The position numbers were made by a program, and so were the translations under genes. Shown here piece by piece: positions 9,536 to 17,825 of a stretch of DNA of 64,000 nucleotides (positions are counted from its first letter, which is position 1; each line of letters opens with the position of its first letter). The stretch is taken from the NCBI GenBank assembly GCA_944380765.1, contig CALWIO010000004.1:1-64000 (forward strand). The letters are read 5' to 3'. The notes under the pieces are model-generated. The model made no database searches, was not told where the DNA came from, and was given only the letters and a program-made list of their open reading frames with translations. This DNA is from an uncultured Clostridia bacterium. GTDB lineage: Bacteria; Bacillota; Clostridia; Oscillospirales; Acutalibacteraceae.

Positions 9536-12497
9536 ATATAAAAAAATACTCGTGCTCGGCGCGGGACCGGTTAAAATAGGCCAGTCGCTTGAATTTGACT
9601 ATTCGGCGCTTCAGGTCTGCCGCGCGCTTAAAGAAGAGGGCATTACGGTTATTTTCGCTAACTCAACGCCTTCTGCGCTGGCTACCGATAAAATGTTTGC
9701 CGACAGGGTTTATATAGAGCCGCTCAATATCGAGAGCGTAAAAAAGATTCTTGAAAAAGAGCGCCCGGACGCGCTTCTGGCAACCGCGGGCGGAAGCGAC
9801 AGCCTTGAACTCAGCCTTGAACTTTCGCAGAACGGCTATCTTGAAGAAACCGGAACAGCCTTGCTCGGCGTTGATATGGAAGTTATAAGAAGCGTTAAAA
9901 ACCGCCATTCCTTTACCGAGGCGCTTGAAGAAATGAACGAGCCTGCCGCTTCGTCAGAGGTAGTTAACAGTGCTGAGGAAGCGTGCGATTTCGCAGAAAA
10001 AATAGGCTATCCGGTGATTGTGCGCCCCGCATATACGCCCGACCGCGAGAGCGCGGAGTTTTGCTATACAAAAGAACAGCTTTTCCAAAAGGCGCAGAGC
10101 AGCCTTGAAGCTTCAATAGTAAGTCAGGTTATGATTGAAAAATGTATAGCCGGCTGGAAAGAGATTGAGTTTGAGGTTATCCGTGACGGCGCCGATAACT
10201 GCATAAGCGTTTCCAGCGTAGAGAATATCGACCCAGTGGGAATACATACGGGCGACAGTATCGCGGTAATTCCTGCGCAGACTCTTACTGATTCGGAGTT
10301 TACCAGACTGCGCCGCGCGGCCCGTAAAATTGTGTCCCGTTTCGGAATCCAGGGAAGCTGCAATGTGCGCTTCGCTTTAAGTCCGGACGGCAAAAAATAT
10401 GTCGTAACCGGCGTTGACCCCCGTTTCAGCCGTACTTCGGCTCTTGTGTCAAAAGCTACGGGATACAGAATAGCCTATGTTTCGGCTAAAATCGCGCTGG
10501 GAAAAAATCTTTTTGAAATTGAGAACGATATAACCGGCTGCACAACCGCTTGCAGCGAGCCTGCGCTCGATTACTGCGCGGTAAAGTTCCCTAAATGGTC
10601 TTTTGACAGCTTCGGCACAGCGCAGCGCAAACTCGGAACCATGATGCAGGCGACAGGCGAGTGCCTTGCGGTCGGAACGGGCTTTGAGCCGGCGTTTATG
10701 AAGGCGGTAAGAAGCATAAATAAAAATCATTTGCCGCGCCTTGAATCGCTTTGCGAACTTTCCGACGGCGAATTGCTTAAAGTTATCGAGGCGTCAGACG
10801 ACAGGCGGATTTTCGCCGTTTACGAGGCGGTTTACCGCGACTTTCCGATAGATGAAATAAACCGCATTACCAGTATCGACAAGTGGTTTTTGCATAAGCT
10901 GAAAAATATCGCCGATACCGAAAAATGCCTCAAAGCGGATTTCAGCCGTGAAAATTACGAGTACGCCAAAAATATGGGATTTACCGACTTTGCCGTGGAG
11001 CAGATAACCGGCGAGGAGGTAAAATACAGCCTTGAAGCCGTGTTCAACAGCATTGATACCTGTTCGGCTGAGTTTGACGCCGTAAAGCCCTACTTTTATT
11101 CCTCTTTCGGCGACGATAACGAGGCTGTCCTCTATCTTAACACATTAAACTCCGGCAAAAAGAAAGCGCTTGTTGTCGGCTGCGGCCCGGTTGTAACGGG
11201 CAAGGCGGGCGACAGCGACTACTGCGCCGTGCATTGTATAAACTCCCTTAAAGCGCAGGGCTTTGAGGTAATCGTGATTAACAATAATCCGGCTTCCGTA
11301 ACAACGGACTATAATGTTGCTGACAGGGTTTATCTGGACCCCCTTGCCGCAGAGGATATTATGAATGTCGTCGCGGCTGAAAAACCCGAGTACGCCGTTT
11401 TGCTTTTCGGCGGTGAAGAGGCTTTGAAAAAATCCGAGATGCTAAGAAACGCGGGAGTAAAAATACTCGGCGCGGATTACGGATTTTACCGTAAAATCAC
11501 CAACAAAATTGAGTTCTTTGATATTCTTGATTACGCAAATGTCAAGCATACAAGCAGCCGCCGCGCCTTTGTGGGCACCTGCATTGAAGCTCATGTTATT
11601 TCGGACGGCGAAAATTATTTTGTGCCTGCGGTCTTAGAGCATATAGAGAAAGCGCATATAAATTCTGGCGACTCAATATCCGTAATACCTACCGTCAGCG
11701 TTGACAATTCAATGCTTTGCAGGGTGGAAGAATATATAAGCTCCTTTGTAAAAGAGCTGCCCTTTAAGGGCGCTTTGGATATGCAGTTCGTTATTTTCGA
11801 CAACGATTTGTATGTCACAAAGGCTTCCGTTACCGATACCGCCCTTGTTCCCTTCGCGGTAAAGGCAACCGGAGTCGACGCGGTGGATATAGCCATGCGC
11901 TGTGCCGCCGGCGAAACCTTAAAGCAAATCGGAGTACAGCCGGGAATTATGAAACGCCCCTCAAAATACTGTGTGCGAGTTCCCGTGTTCAGCTTTGAAA
12001 AGCTCAGGGGAGTCGATATGCTGCTGGGCGATAAAACCAAATCCACCGGTGATGTTATGGGCGTAGGCGACATCTTTGACAACGCGCTTTTAAAGGCGCT
12101 TATAGCTTCCGGTATGCGTATTAAAAGAACAGGCGCTGTGCTTGTCAGCGTCAGGGAGAGCGACAAGAGCGAAACCCTTAAAATGGCGGGCGAGTTTTTG
12201 TCGCAGGGATTCAGAATTTACGCCACGAGCGACACGGCCAAAATTCTTAATTCCAATCATATCGCCGCCAATACCGCCGATGTGGAAAACGCGGTTGATA
12301 TGATAAGGAAAAACAAATTTTCCTATGTGGTCTCAACTCTTGAAAATTCAGGAGCCAACGATGGCAACGCGGTTATAAGGCGCGCGGCTCTTATGAAAAG
12401 GGTTCCGGTTTTCACATCGGTACAGAGCGCGTACACATTTTCAAAATCTCTTGCCAATAACAATGTTATGGAGGAGTTAGAGGTAAACGATATATGA
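9528..12497 (+). CDS. CarB-like carbamoyl-phosphate synthase large subunit with both ATP-grasp sites lost
   Basis: Homologous to CarB over its whole length, but 989 residues instead of about 1060-1075. In the first ATP-grasp half the glycine loop after RPSFT is replaced (R166-P-A-Y-T-P-D-R-E-S-A-E). The metal ligands equivalent to E. coli Gln285, Glu299 and Asn301 are Arg281, Gly295 and Asp297. In the second half about 70-80 residues holding the RPSYVLGG segment are missing, and the IEVNPR motif has become TKASVT. Retained are GIHTGDSI, INSGDSISVIP, KATG in both halves, the oligomerisation part and the C-terminal allosteric MGS-like domain (RTGAVLVSVR onward). It should not make carbamoyl phosphate. 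ATG 9528 lies within the end of carA, with GGACGGTG before it. Confidence 0.85.
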   Translation: MNEYKKILVLGAGPVKIGQSLEFDYSALQVCRALKEEGITVIFANSTPSALATDKMFADRVYIEPLNIESVKKILEKERPDALLATAGGSDSLELSLELSQNGYLEETGTALLGVDMEVIRSVKNRHSFTEALEEMNEPAASSEVVNSAEEACDFAEKIGYPVIVRPAYTPDRESAEFCYTKEQLFQKAQSSLEASIVSQVMIEKCIAGWKEIEFEVIRDGADNCISVSSVENIDPVGIHTGDSIAVIPAQTLTDSEFTRLRRAARKIVSRFGIQGSCNVRFALSPDGKKYVVTGVDPRFSRTSALVSKATGYRIAYVSAKIALGKNLFEIENDITGCTTACSEPALDYCAVKFPKWSFDSFGTAQRKLGTMMQATGECLAVGTGFEPAFMKAVRSINKNHLPRLESLCELSDGELLKVIEASDDRRIFAVYEAVYRDFPIDEINRITSIDKWFLHKLKNIADTEKCLKADFSRENYEYAKNMGFTDFAVEQITGEEVKYSLEAVFNSIDTCSAEFDAVKPYFYSSFGDDNEAVLYLNTLNSGKKKALVVGCGPVVTGKAGDSDYCAVHCINSLKAQGFEVIVINNNPASVTTDYNVADRVYLDPLAAEDIMNVVAAEKPEYAVLLFGGEEALKKSEMLRNAGVKILGADYGFYRKITNKIEFFDILDYANVKHTSSRRAFVGTCIEAHVISDGENYFVPAVLEHIEKAHINSGDSISVIPTVSVDNSMLCRVEEYISSFVKELPFKGALDMQFVIFDNDLYVTKASVTDTALVPFAVKATGVDAVDIAMRCAAGETLKQIGVQPGIMKRPSKYCVRVPVFSFEKLRGVDMLLGDKTKSTGDVMGVGDIFDNALLKALIASGMRIKRTGAVLVSVRESDKSETLKMAGEFLSQGFRIYATSDTAKILNSNHIAANTADVENAVDMIRKNKFSYVVSTLENSGANDGNAVIRRAALMKRVPVFTSVQSAYTFSKSLANNNVMEELEVNDI

Positions 12498-12901
12498 TTA
12501 TTATGTCGGTTGACTATGGTGACGCCCGCACGGGAATAGCCGTGTGCGATAAAATGCAGATATTGGCTTCCCCTGTGTGCGTTATTTCGGAAAAGAACAG
12601 GGACGCCCTTGTTTTAAAGACAGCGCAAATCGCTAAGGAAAAGGGCGCAGAGCGTATCTGCGTGGGGCTTCCTCAGAATATGGACGGCAGCTACGGCTTC
12701 CGCTGTGACGCCTGCCGTGAGTTCGGCGAACTGCTCGCCCGGGAAACGGGGCTTGAAGTGGTTTTTCAGAACGAGAGGCTTACCACCGTGTCCGCCCACA
12801 ACATTTTAAACGCCAATGATGTGCGCGGCAAAAAAAGAAAAGCCGTAGTTGACGCCGTTTCGGCCGTGCTTATCTTGGAGGACTATCTTAAAACTTTATA
12901 A
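12494..12901 (+). CDS. ruvX: YqgF/RuvX family nuclease
   Basis: A 135-residue RNase H-fold protein of the YqgF/RuvX family, linked to 16S rRNA 5' end maturation and annotated as a putative Holliday junction resolvase. The acidic residues Asp7 (VDYGDARTG), Glu94 (NERLTT) and Asp120 (VDAVSA) are all present. Its ATG overlaps the carB stop as ATGA, so it is translationally coupled to the CarB-like gene and shares its operon. A hairpin terminator follows. Confidence 0.9.
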   Translation: MIIMSVDYGDARTGIAVCDKMQILASPVCVISEKNRDALVLKTAQIAKEKGAERICVGLPQNMDGSYGFRCDACREFGELLARETGLEVVFQNERLTTVSAHNILNANDVRGKKRKAVVDAVSAVLILEDYLKTL

Positions 12902-12923
12902 CGCCTACACATAGTGACAAAAT

Positions 12924-12973
12924 AAATACCCGATTCCGTTTATAATTAAAAGCGGTGTCGGGTATTTTCTTTT
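12924..12973 (+). terminator. terminator after ruvX
   Basis: AAATACCCGA at 12924-12933 pairs with TCGGGTATTT at 12958-12967; a CCG/CGG pair closes the inner part. TTCTTTTT follows. The loop contains TATAAT at 12941-12946, which could be a -10 for spoIIGA, but no good -35 precedes it. Confidence 0.65.
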
Positions 12974-12985
12974 TGGGGTGATAGC

Positions 12986-13792
12986 GTGACTGTCTATGCC
13001 GATATACTGATAATTCTTAATTTTCTGGTAAACTATTTTATGCTGCTTGCCGTACGCAGAATTTCACGCAGCCGCGCTTCAAGGCTCAGGCTCGCTCTCG
13101 GCGCGCTGATAGGCGGCGTGTCGTCTTTGATATTGTTTTTGCCATATCCCTCGTTTGTAATAACCGTTTTAAAAATCATTTCGGGCGCGGTTATGGCTTT
13201 TGCAGCTTTCGGATTTCAAAACGCGAAAGCCTTTTTAAAAAATCTTTTCTGGCTTTTCGCGGTCTGCTTTTTGTTCGGCGGACTAATGCTCGCGGTCTAT
13301 CTTATATTTGATAAAGACATAATGATATACGCAAGCGGAATAGTCTATTTTGATGTTGATTTCACATTCCTCATAATCTGTACCTCGGCGGCATATATAT
13401 TATTTACACTTGCCGCAAAGCTCACCGAAAAAAAGGCTCCCAAAAAAAACGAATATTACATAACCGTTCAAAAAGGAGCCAAAAGCTTTTCCTGTACCGC
13501 GCTTATGGATTCGGGAAACAGCCTGTGCGAACCCTTTTCAATGTATCCGGTAATCCTCGCGGATAAAAGCGTTTTTAAAGTTTTTGAGCGGGAAATAAGC
13601 GAGGACTCTCTCAGAGTTGTTCCCGTAACAACCGTAAGCTCGGAAACGCTTATAAGAGCTTTCCGGCCCGACAGCCTTTCAATAGGAGAGTTCGTAACCG
13701 ATAAGGTCTATGTGGGCGAAAGCCTGACGCCTCTGGACGAATATAAAATAATACTCAATATAAATCTTGAAGGGGAAATGCAAAATGTCTAA
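12986..13792 (+). CDS. spoIIGA: sigma-E processing peptidase SpoIIGA
   Basis: A membrane-bound aspartic protease (268 residues) that cleaves the pro-sequence of sigma-E in the mother cell when signalled by SpoIIR. About five membrane segments fill residues 5-145, and the C-terminal protease domain carries the catalytic Asp175 in ALMDSGNSL. It starts with GTG at 12986, five bases after GGGGTG. It overlaps the start of sigE, its substrate gene, as in Bacillus. In Bacillus the pair is switched on by Spo0A; I see no exact Spo0A box here. Confidence 0.93.
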   Translation: MTVYADILIILNFLVNYFMLLAVRRISRSRASRLRLALGALIGGVSSLILFLPYPSFVITVLKIISGAVMAFAAFGFQNAKAFLKNLFWLFAVCFLFGGLMLAVYLIFDKDIMIYASGIVYFDVDFTFLIICTSAAYILFTLAAKLTEKKAPKKNEYYITVQKGAKSFSCTALMDSGNSLCEPFSMYPVILADKSVFKVFEREISEDSLRVVPVTTVSSETLIRAFRPDSLSIGEFVTDKVYVGESLTPLDEYKIILNINLEGEMQNV

Positions 13793-14489
13793 AATCAAGC
13801 TGCTTTTAAAAAAGCTGTATATCCGATTTTTTAAAAACGGAGCCTATTATATCAACGGCCCTGCCGTGCTGCCCGAGCCTCTTACAAAGGAGCAGGAACA
13901 GGAACTCAGCGACAGGCTCGCCGGCGGCGACGATAAGGCGAGAGAACAGCTTATAATACATAATCTGCGGCTTGTGGTATATATCGCGAAAAAATTTGAA
14001 AGCTCCGGCGTCAATATTGAGGATTTAATCTCAATCGGCACAATAGGACTAATTAAATCGGTAAATACCTTCTGTCCTGAAAAAAATATAAAGCTCGCCA
14101 CATACGCTTCACGCTGTATTGAAAATGAAATACTTATGCATTTAAGAAAAATAGCTCCCCAGAAGATGGAAGTGTCCCTTGACGAACCTCTCAATACCGA
14201 CTGGGACGGCAACGAGCTTATGCTTGCCGATGTGCTCGGAAGCGAGGGGGATGAAATCAACCGCAAAATCGAGGAGGACGATGAGAAAAGAGTTCTGTTA
14301 AAAGTTATATCCTCGCTTCCCGAAAGGGAAAAAACAATTATCGATATGCGTTTCGGGCTGGGCAATAAGGCGGAACTCACCCAGAAGGAGGTAGCCGACA
14401 GGCTGGGCATTTCCCAAAGCTATATTTCAAGGCTCGAAAAAAGGATAATTAAAAGAATAGGAGATAAAATGAAAGCCTTGTCGAAATAA
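13785..14489 (+). CDS. sigE: RNA polymerase sporulation sigma factor SigE
   Basis: A 234-residue sigma factor controlling early mother-cell genes. The basic, amphipathic N-terminus (about residues 1-27) fits the pro-sequence removed by SpoIIGA. Region 2 ([16 protein letters not shown], then [18 protein letters not shown]) and a region 4 helix-turn-helix ([20 protein letters not shown]) are clear. ATG 13785 follows AAGGGGAA within the end of spoIIGA, so the two are coupled. sigG, which follows in Bacillus, is not next door. Confidence 0.94.
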   Translation: MSKIKLLLKKLYIRFFKNGAYYINGPAVLPEPLTKEQEQELSDRLAGGDDKAREQLIIHNLRLVVYIAKKFESSGVNIEDLISIGTIGLIKSVNTFCPEKNIKLATYASRCIENEILMHLRKIAPQKMEVSLDEPLNTDWDGNELMLADVLGSEGDEINRKIEEDDEKRVLLKVISSLPEREKTIIDMRFGLGNKAELTQKEVADRLGISQSYISRLEKRIIKRIGDKMKALSK

Positions 14490-14630
14490 AAAAATATTTA
14501 AAAAGCTATGTTAAAATTTTGACAGGTATGTTATAATATCTCTGTTAAACACAGTCGCCGTAAATTTCAGGCGTAAGCCGGAAAATCAAAACAGCGCGGC
14601 AAGTATAACGGAAGAGAAAAGGGTGTAATT

Positions 14631-16061
14631 ATGACTTATGATGTGGCAGTTGTAGGCGCCGGCGTAATCGGGGGACTGATTTCCCGCGAGCTGAGCCGCT
14701 ATGACATTAAGGTTGCTCTGCTCGAAAAATGCAACGATGTCGCCATGGGCACTACAAAAGCGAACAGCGCCATTGTGCACGGCGGCTTTGACGCCATGCC
14801 CGGCACATTAAAAGCGCAGATGAATGTTAAGGGAACGGTGCTTATGCCGGAGCTTTGCGAAAAGCTCTCGGTTCCCTATAAGAACAACGGCTCGCTTGTG
14901 GTCGCGTTTTCAGATGACGAAATGGAGCATGTGCGGCAGCTTTACGACAGAGGCGTAAAAAATAAGGTGCCGGGACTTTCCGTAATCGGCAGGGACAAGC
15001 TCAGAAGCATTGAACCCGAAATCAGCCCGGAGGCGGTCGGCGCGCTGCTCTGCGAGAGCGCGGGAATTGTCTGCCCTTACGAGCTTACTATCGCCGCCGT
15101 TGAAAACGCCGTCGAAAACGGCGTTGAGTTTATAAGAAACTGCGAGGTTAAAGCGGTTAATTCAGTCGGCGGCAAATATGTTCTTGAAACTACGGCGGGC
15201 GAAATTGAAACCTCGTTTGTAATAAACGCGGCAGGCAATTTTTCTGATGACCTCGCGGGAATGGTGGGGGACACGAGCTTTAAAATAATTCCCCGCAAAG
15301 GCGAGTATTATCTTTTGGACAAGTCGGTAGGCAATCTGGCGGTTCACACGGTTTTTCAGTGCCCCAACGAGATGGGAAAGGGTATTCTTGTAACCCCGAC
15401 TGTTGACGGCAACCTGCTTATTGGCCCTACCGCCGTGAATATTGACGATAAGAGCGATACCGACACAACGCCCGAGGGACTTGACGAGATACTTGAAAAA
15501 GCGCTCAAATCAATTCCTGCCGTTTCCGTAAGGAACGCAATAACCTCTTTCGCCGGCGTGCGCTCACACCCGGATACTGACGATTTTATAATCGGCTGGA
15601 GCTGCGCTGCCGACAGATTTTTGAATGTTGCCGGCATTGAGTCGCCGGGACTTTCCTCAGCGCCCGCTATCGCGCTCAGGGTTTGCGAAATTCTCAGCGA
15701 AAAGCTGAGCATGCCTGAAAAGCCGGATTTTAAGGATACAAGAAAGCCGCCCGTTCGTTTCAGACATTTGAACGATGAGCAGCGTGAGGAGCTTATAAGG
15801 CAGAACAGCGCTTACGGCAGAATAGTCTGCCGCTGTGAAACAATAACCGAGGGCGAAATAATCGACGCTGTCAGAGCCCCTGCCGGCGCGCGTGATGTGG
15901 ACGGCGTAAAACGCCGCACAAGAGCCGGAATGGGCCGCTGTCAGGGCGGTTTCTGTTCAGGCAAGGTGGTTGAAATTCTTTCGCGCGAGCTGGGAATCCC
16001 GATGAATGAGGTAACAAAATTCGGCGGCGGCTCAAAAATTATTTACGAAAGAACAAAGTGA
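14631..16061 (+). CDS. FAD-dependent glycerol-3-phosphate dehydrogenase-like oxidoreductase (GlpA/LhgO type)
   Basis: A 476-residue flavoprotein. The DAO-type FAD domain begins at residue 3 (DVAVVGAGVIGG); KANSAIVHGGFDA and the C-terminal FAD contact near residue 320 support a glycerol-3-phosphate or 2-hydroxyglutarate oxidase fold. A C-terminal BFD-like [2Fe-2S] domain has Cys400, Cys402, Cys437 and Cys442. With the next two genes it matches the Firmicutes/Thermotogae three-gene unit usually placed in anaerobic glycerol-3-phosphate oxidation. No glycerol kinase or facilitator is adjacent, so the substrate is uncertain. TATAAT at 14532 may be its -10. Confidence 0.8.
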   Translation: MTYDVAVVGAGVIGGLISRELSRYDIKVALLEKCNDVAMGTTKANSAIVHGGFDAMPGTLKAQMNVKGTVLMPELCEKLSVPYKNNGSLVVAFSDDEMEHVRQLYDRGVKNKVPGLSVIGRDKLRSIEPEISPEAVGALLCESAGIVCPYELTIAAVENAVENGVEFIRNCEVKAVNSVGGKYVLETTAGEIETSFVINAAGNFSDDLAGMVGDTSFKIIPRKGEYYLLDKSVGNLAVHTVFQCPNEMGKGILVTPTVDGNLLIGPTAVNIDDKSDTDTTPEGLDEILEKALKSIPAVSVRNAITSFAGVRSHPDTDDFIIGWSCAADRFLNVAGIESPGLSSAPAIALRVCEILSEKLSMPEKPDFKDTRKPPVRFRHLNDEQREELIRQNSAYGRIVCRCETITEGEIIDAVRAPAGARDVDGVKRRTRAGMGRCQGGFCSGKVVEILSRELGIPMNEVTKFGGGSKIIYERTK

Positions 16062-16072
16062 GGTGCCCGGAT

Positions 16073-17326
16073 ATGTTGAATTATGAATTGGTTGTAGTCG
16101 GCGGCGGCCCTGCCGGAATGGCGGCGGCGCTTGAAGCGAAAGACAACGGAGTTGAAAAGATAATCATACTTGAAAGGGCGCAGACTCTCGGCGGCATTCT
16201 GGAACAGTGCATACATACCGGCTTCGGACTTCATTATTTCGGCGAGGAGCTTTCAGGCCCCGAATATGCCGGCAGATTTATTGACCTGCTTGAAAAGACC
16301 GATATTGAGGTCAAAACCGATACAATGGTGCTCGATATTGCCTCGGACAATACCGTAACGGCTGTGAATAATAAGGACGGCCTTTTAAGGATAAAAACAA
16401 AAGCGGTAGTGCTTGCCATGGGCTGCCGTGAAAGACCGCGCGGAGCGCTCAGCATAGCCGGCAGCCGCTGTTCGGGAATTATGACAGCCGGCACCGCCCA
16501 GAAATATGTGAATATTGAGGGCTATATGCCCGGACATGAGGTAGTAATTCTCGGCTCGGGCGATATAGGGCTTATAATGGCGCGAAGAATGACGCTTGAA
16601 GGCGCAAAAGTCAAAATGGTGTGCGAGCTTATGCCATATTCCGGCGGACTTACAAGAAATATTGTGCAGTGCCTTGAAGATTTCGGTATTCCGCTTAAAT
16701 TAAGCTGTACGGTTGTGGCTACCCACGGAAAGGACAGGCTCGAAGGCGTAACAATCGCCAAGGTCGGAGCAGATTTAAAGCCGATTCCCGGCACTGAGGA
16801 GTATGTCCCCTGCGACACCCTTTTGCTTTCGGTAGGTCTTATCCCCGAAAACGAGCTTTCAAAAAATACGGGACTTGCGCTTGACCGGGTTACGAACGGC
16901 CCTTCCGTTGACGAATACCGCGAAACCGAGCGCGCCGGAGTTTTCGCCTGCGGCAATGTTTTGCAGGTGCACGATTTGGTTGACTATGTTACCGAAGAAA
17001 GCCAGATAGCCGGCAAGGGCGCGGCAAAATACATAAAGGGCGAAAAAATTTCTTCCGAATGCGCCGAAACTCACGGCGAGGGCGGAGTAAGGTATATTGT
17101 CCCGCAGAGGATAAATATAAAAACCGATTCCGATGTCAAGCTGTATTTCCGTGTCGGAGCGGTGTTTGAAAACGCGAAAATAGTTGTTGAATGTGACGGC
17201 GCAGAGCTTCTCAGTAAAAAGAAAAAGAAGCTCACGCCCGGTGAAATGGAATATGTCACCTTAAAGCAGGCGGTAATTTCTCAGCTGCCGGCAGGTTCGG
17301 TGATTACAGTCAGAGTGGAGGCGTGA
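16073..17326 (+). CDS. NAD(P)/FAD-dependent oxidoreductase
   Basis: A pyridine-nucleotide disulphide oxidoreductase-type protein of 417 residues with two Rossmann motifs: FAD (VVVGGGPAGMAAA) near the N-terminus and NAD(P) (VVILGSGDIGLIMARR) near residue 160. The C-terminal FAD motif GVFACGN is present, followed by a beta-rich tail of about 80 residues. It is the second member of the glycerol-3-phosphate dehydrogenase-like operon and probably passes electrons from the first flavoprotein to NAD(P). The start ATG 16073 follows GTGAGGTG and lies 12 bp after the upstream stop. Confidence 0.8.
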   Translation: MLNYELVVVGGGPAGMAAALEAKDNGVEKIIILERAQTLGGILEQCIHTGFGLHYFGEELSGPEYAGRFIDLLEKTDIEVKTDTMVLDIASDNTVTAVNNKDGLLRIKTKAVVLAMGCRERPRGALSIAGSRCSGIMTAGTAQKYVNIEGYMPGHEVVILGSGDIGLIMARRMTLEGAKVKMVCELMPYSGGLTRNIVQCLEDFGIPLKLSCTVVATHGKDRLEGVTIAKVGADLKPIPGTEEYVPCDTLLLSVGLIPENELSKNTGLALDRVTNGPSVDEYRETERAGVFACGNVLQVHDLVDYVTEESQIAGKGAAKYIKGEKISSECAETHGEGGVRYIVPQRINIKTDSDVKLYFRVGAVFENAKIVVECDGAELLSKKKKKLTPGEMEYVTLKQAVISQLPAGSVITVRVEA

Positions 17327-17328
17327 GT

Positions 17329-17691
17329 ATGGAAAAAAGAGAACTTGTATGCGTAGCCTGTCCGCTGGGCTGTCGTATAACCGTTGAGATTGGCGATGAC
17401 AAAAGCGTTTTGTCTGTAACGGGCAATACCTGCAAAAGGGGAGAGGAATACGCTAAAACCGAGTGCACCAGCCCCACAAGAATGCTGACTACTACGGTAA
17501 AGGTAACGGGCGGAAAAGCCGTTGTGGTGCCCGTTAAGTCCGCTTCTCCGCTTCCTAAGGGATTGCTGATGGATTGTATGAAAGTAATAAACAAAGCGTC
17601 TGCGGCAGCGCCCGTTAAAATAGGCGATACCGTGATTTCCGACATTCTTGGAACAGGCGTTGACATTATAGCTACAAACAATGCGGAGTAA
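17329..17691 (+). CDS. DUF1667 Cys-rich protein of the flavoprotein operon
   Basis: A 120-residue DUF1667 protein with Cys8, Cys11 and Cys15 (CVACPLGC) and two further Cys around residues 28-39, suggesting an iron-sulfur or zinc site. The family regularly accompanies the two flavoproteins upstream and is thought to be a redox subunit of that complex; the exact role is not known to me. ATG 17329 follows GTGGAGG and sits two bases after the upstream stop. Confidence 0.8.
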   Translation: MEKRELVCVACPLGCRITVEIGDDKSVLSVTGNTCKRGEEYAKTECTSPTRMLTTTVKVTGGKAVVVPVKSASPLPKGLLMDCMKVINKASAAAPVKIGDTVISDILGTGVDIIATNNAE

Positions 17692-17733
17692 ACGCCCTGA
17701 TTTTGATATGTTTAATTTAATATTATAAACTTA

Positions 17734-17761
17734 AATCCCGCGCCTGCACGCGGGATTTTTT
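17734..17761 (+). terminator. terminator of the flavoprotein operon
   Basis: AATCCCGCG at 17734-17742 pairs with CGCGGGATT at 17749-17757, followed by T residues. Confidence 0.9.
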
Positions 17762-17775
17762 ATACGCATTTTTAC

Positions 17776-17808
17776 AAAAAATACCTCTTACAAAAGCGTA
17801 AGAGGTAT
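17776..17808 (-). terminator. terminator of the minus-strand GPH symporter gene
   Basis: ATACCTCTTAC at 17781-17791 pairs with GTAAGAGGTAT at 17798-17808. On the minus strand the stem is followed by a T run (17780-17776). Confidence 0.85.
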
Positions 17809-17825
17809 AAGCTTCGGTATTTGAA

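Noticed and set aside
11615..12166. Long minus-strand ORF inside the CarB-like gene
   Set aside because: It is Ser/Thr-rich, has no ribosome site and is a shadow of the plus-strand reading frame.
12941..12946. TATAAT as the -10 of spoIIGA
   Set aside because: It lies in the loop of a terminator-like hairpin and lacks a -35 at the right distance.
13847..14410. Long minus-strand ORF inside sigE
   Set aside because: Low-complexity Ser-rich shadow of a clear sigma factor gene.
14519..14537. TTGACA with TATAAT before the 14631 gene
   Set aside because: They are only 7 bp apart and cannot be one promoter. TATAAT at 14532 may still be a -10 with a poor -35, but I do not call it.
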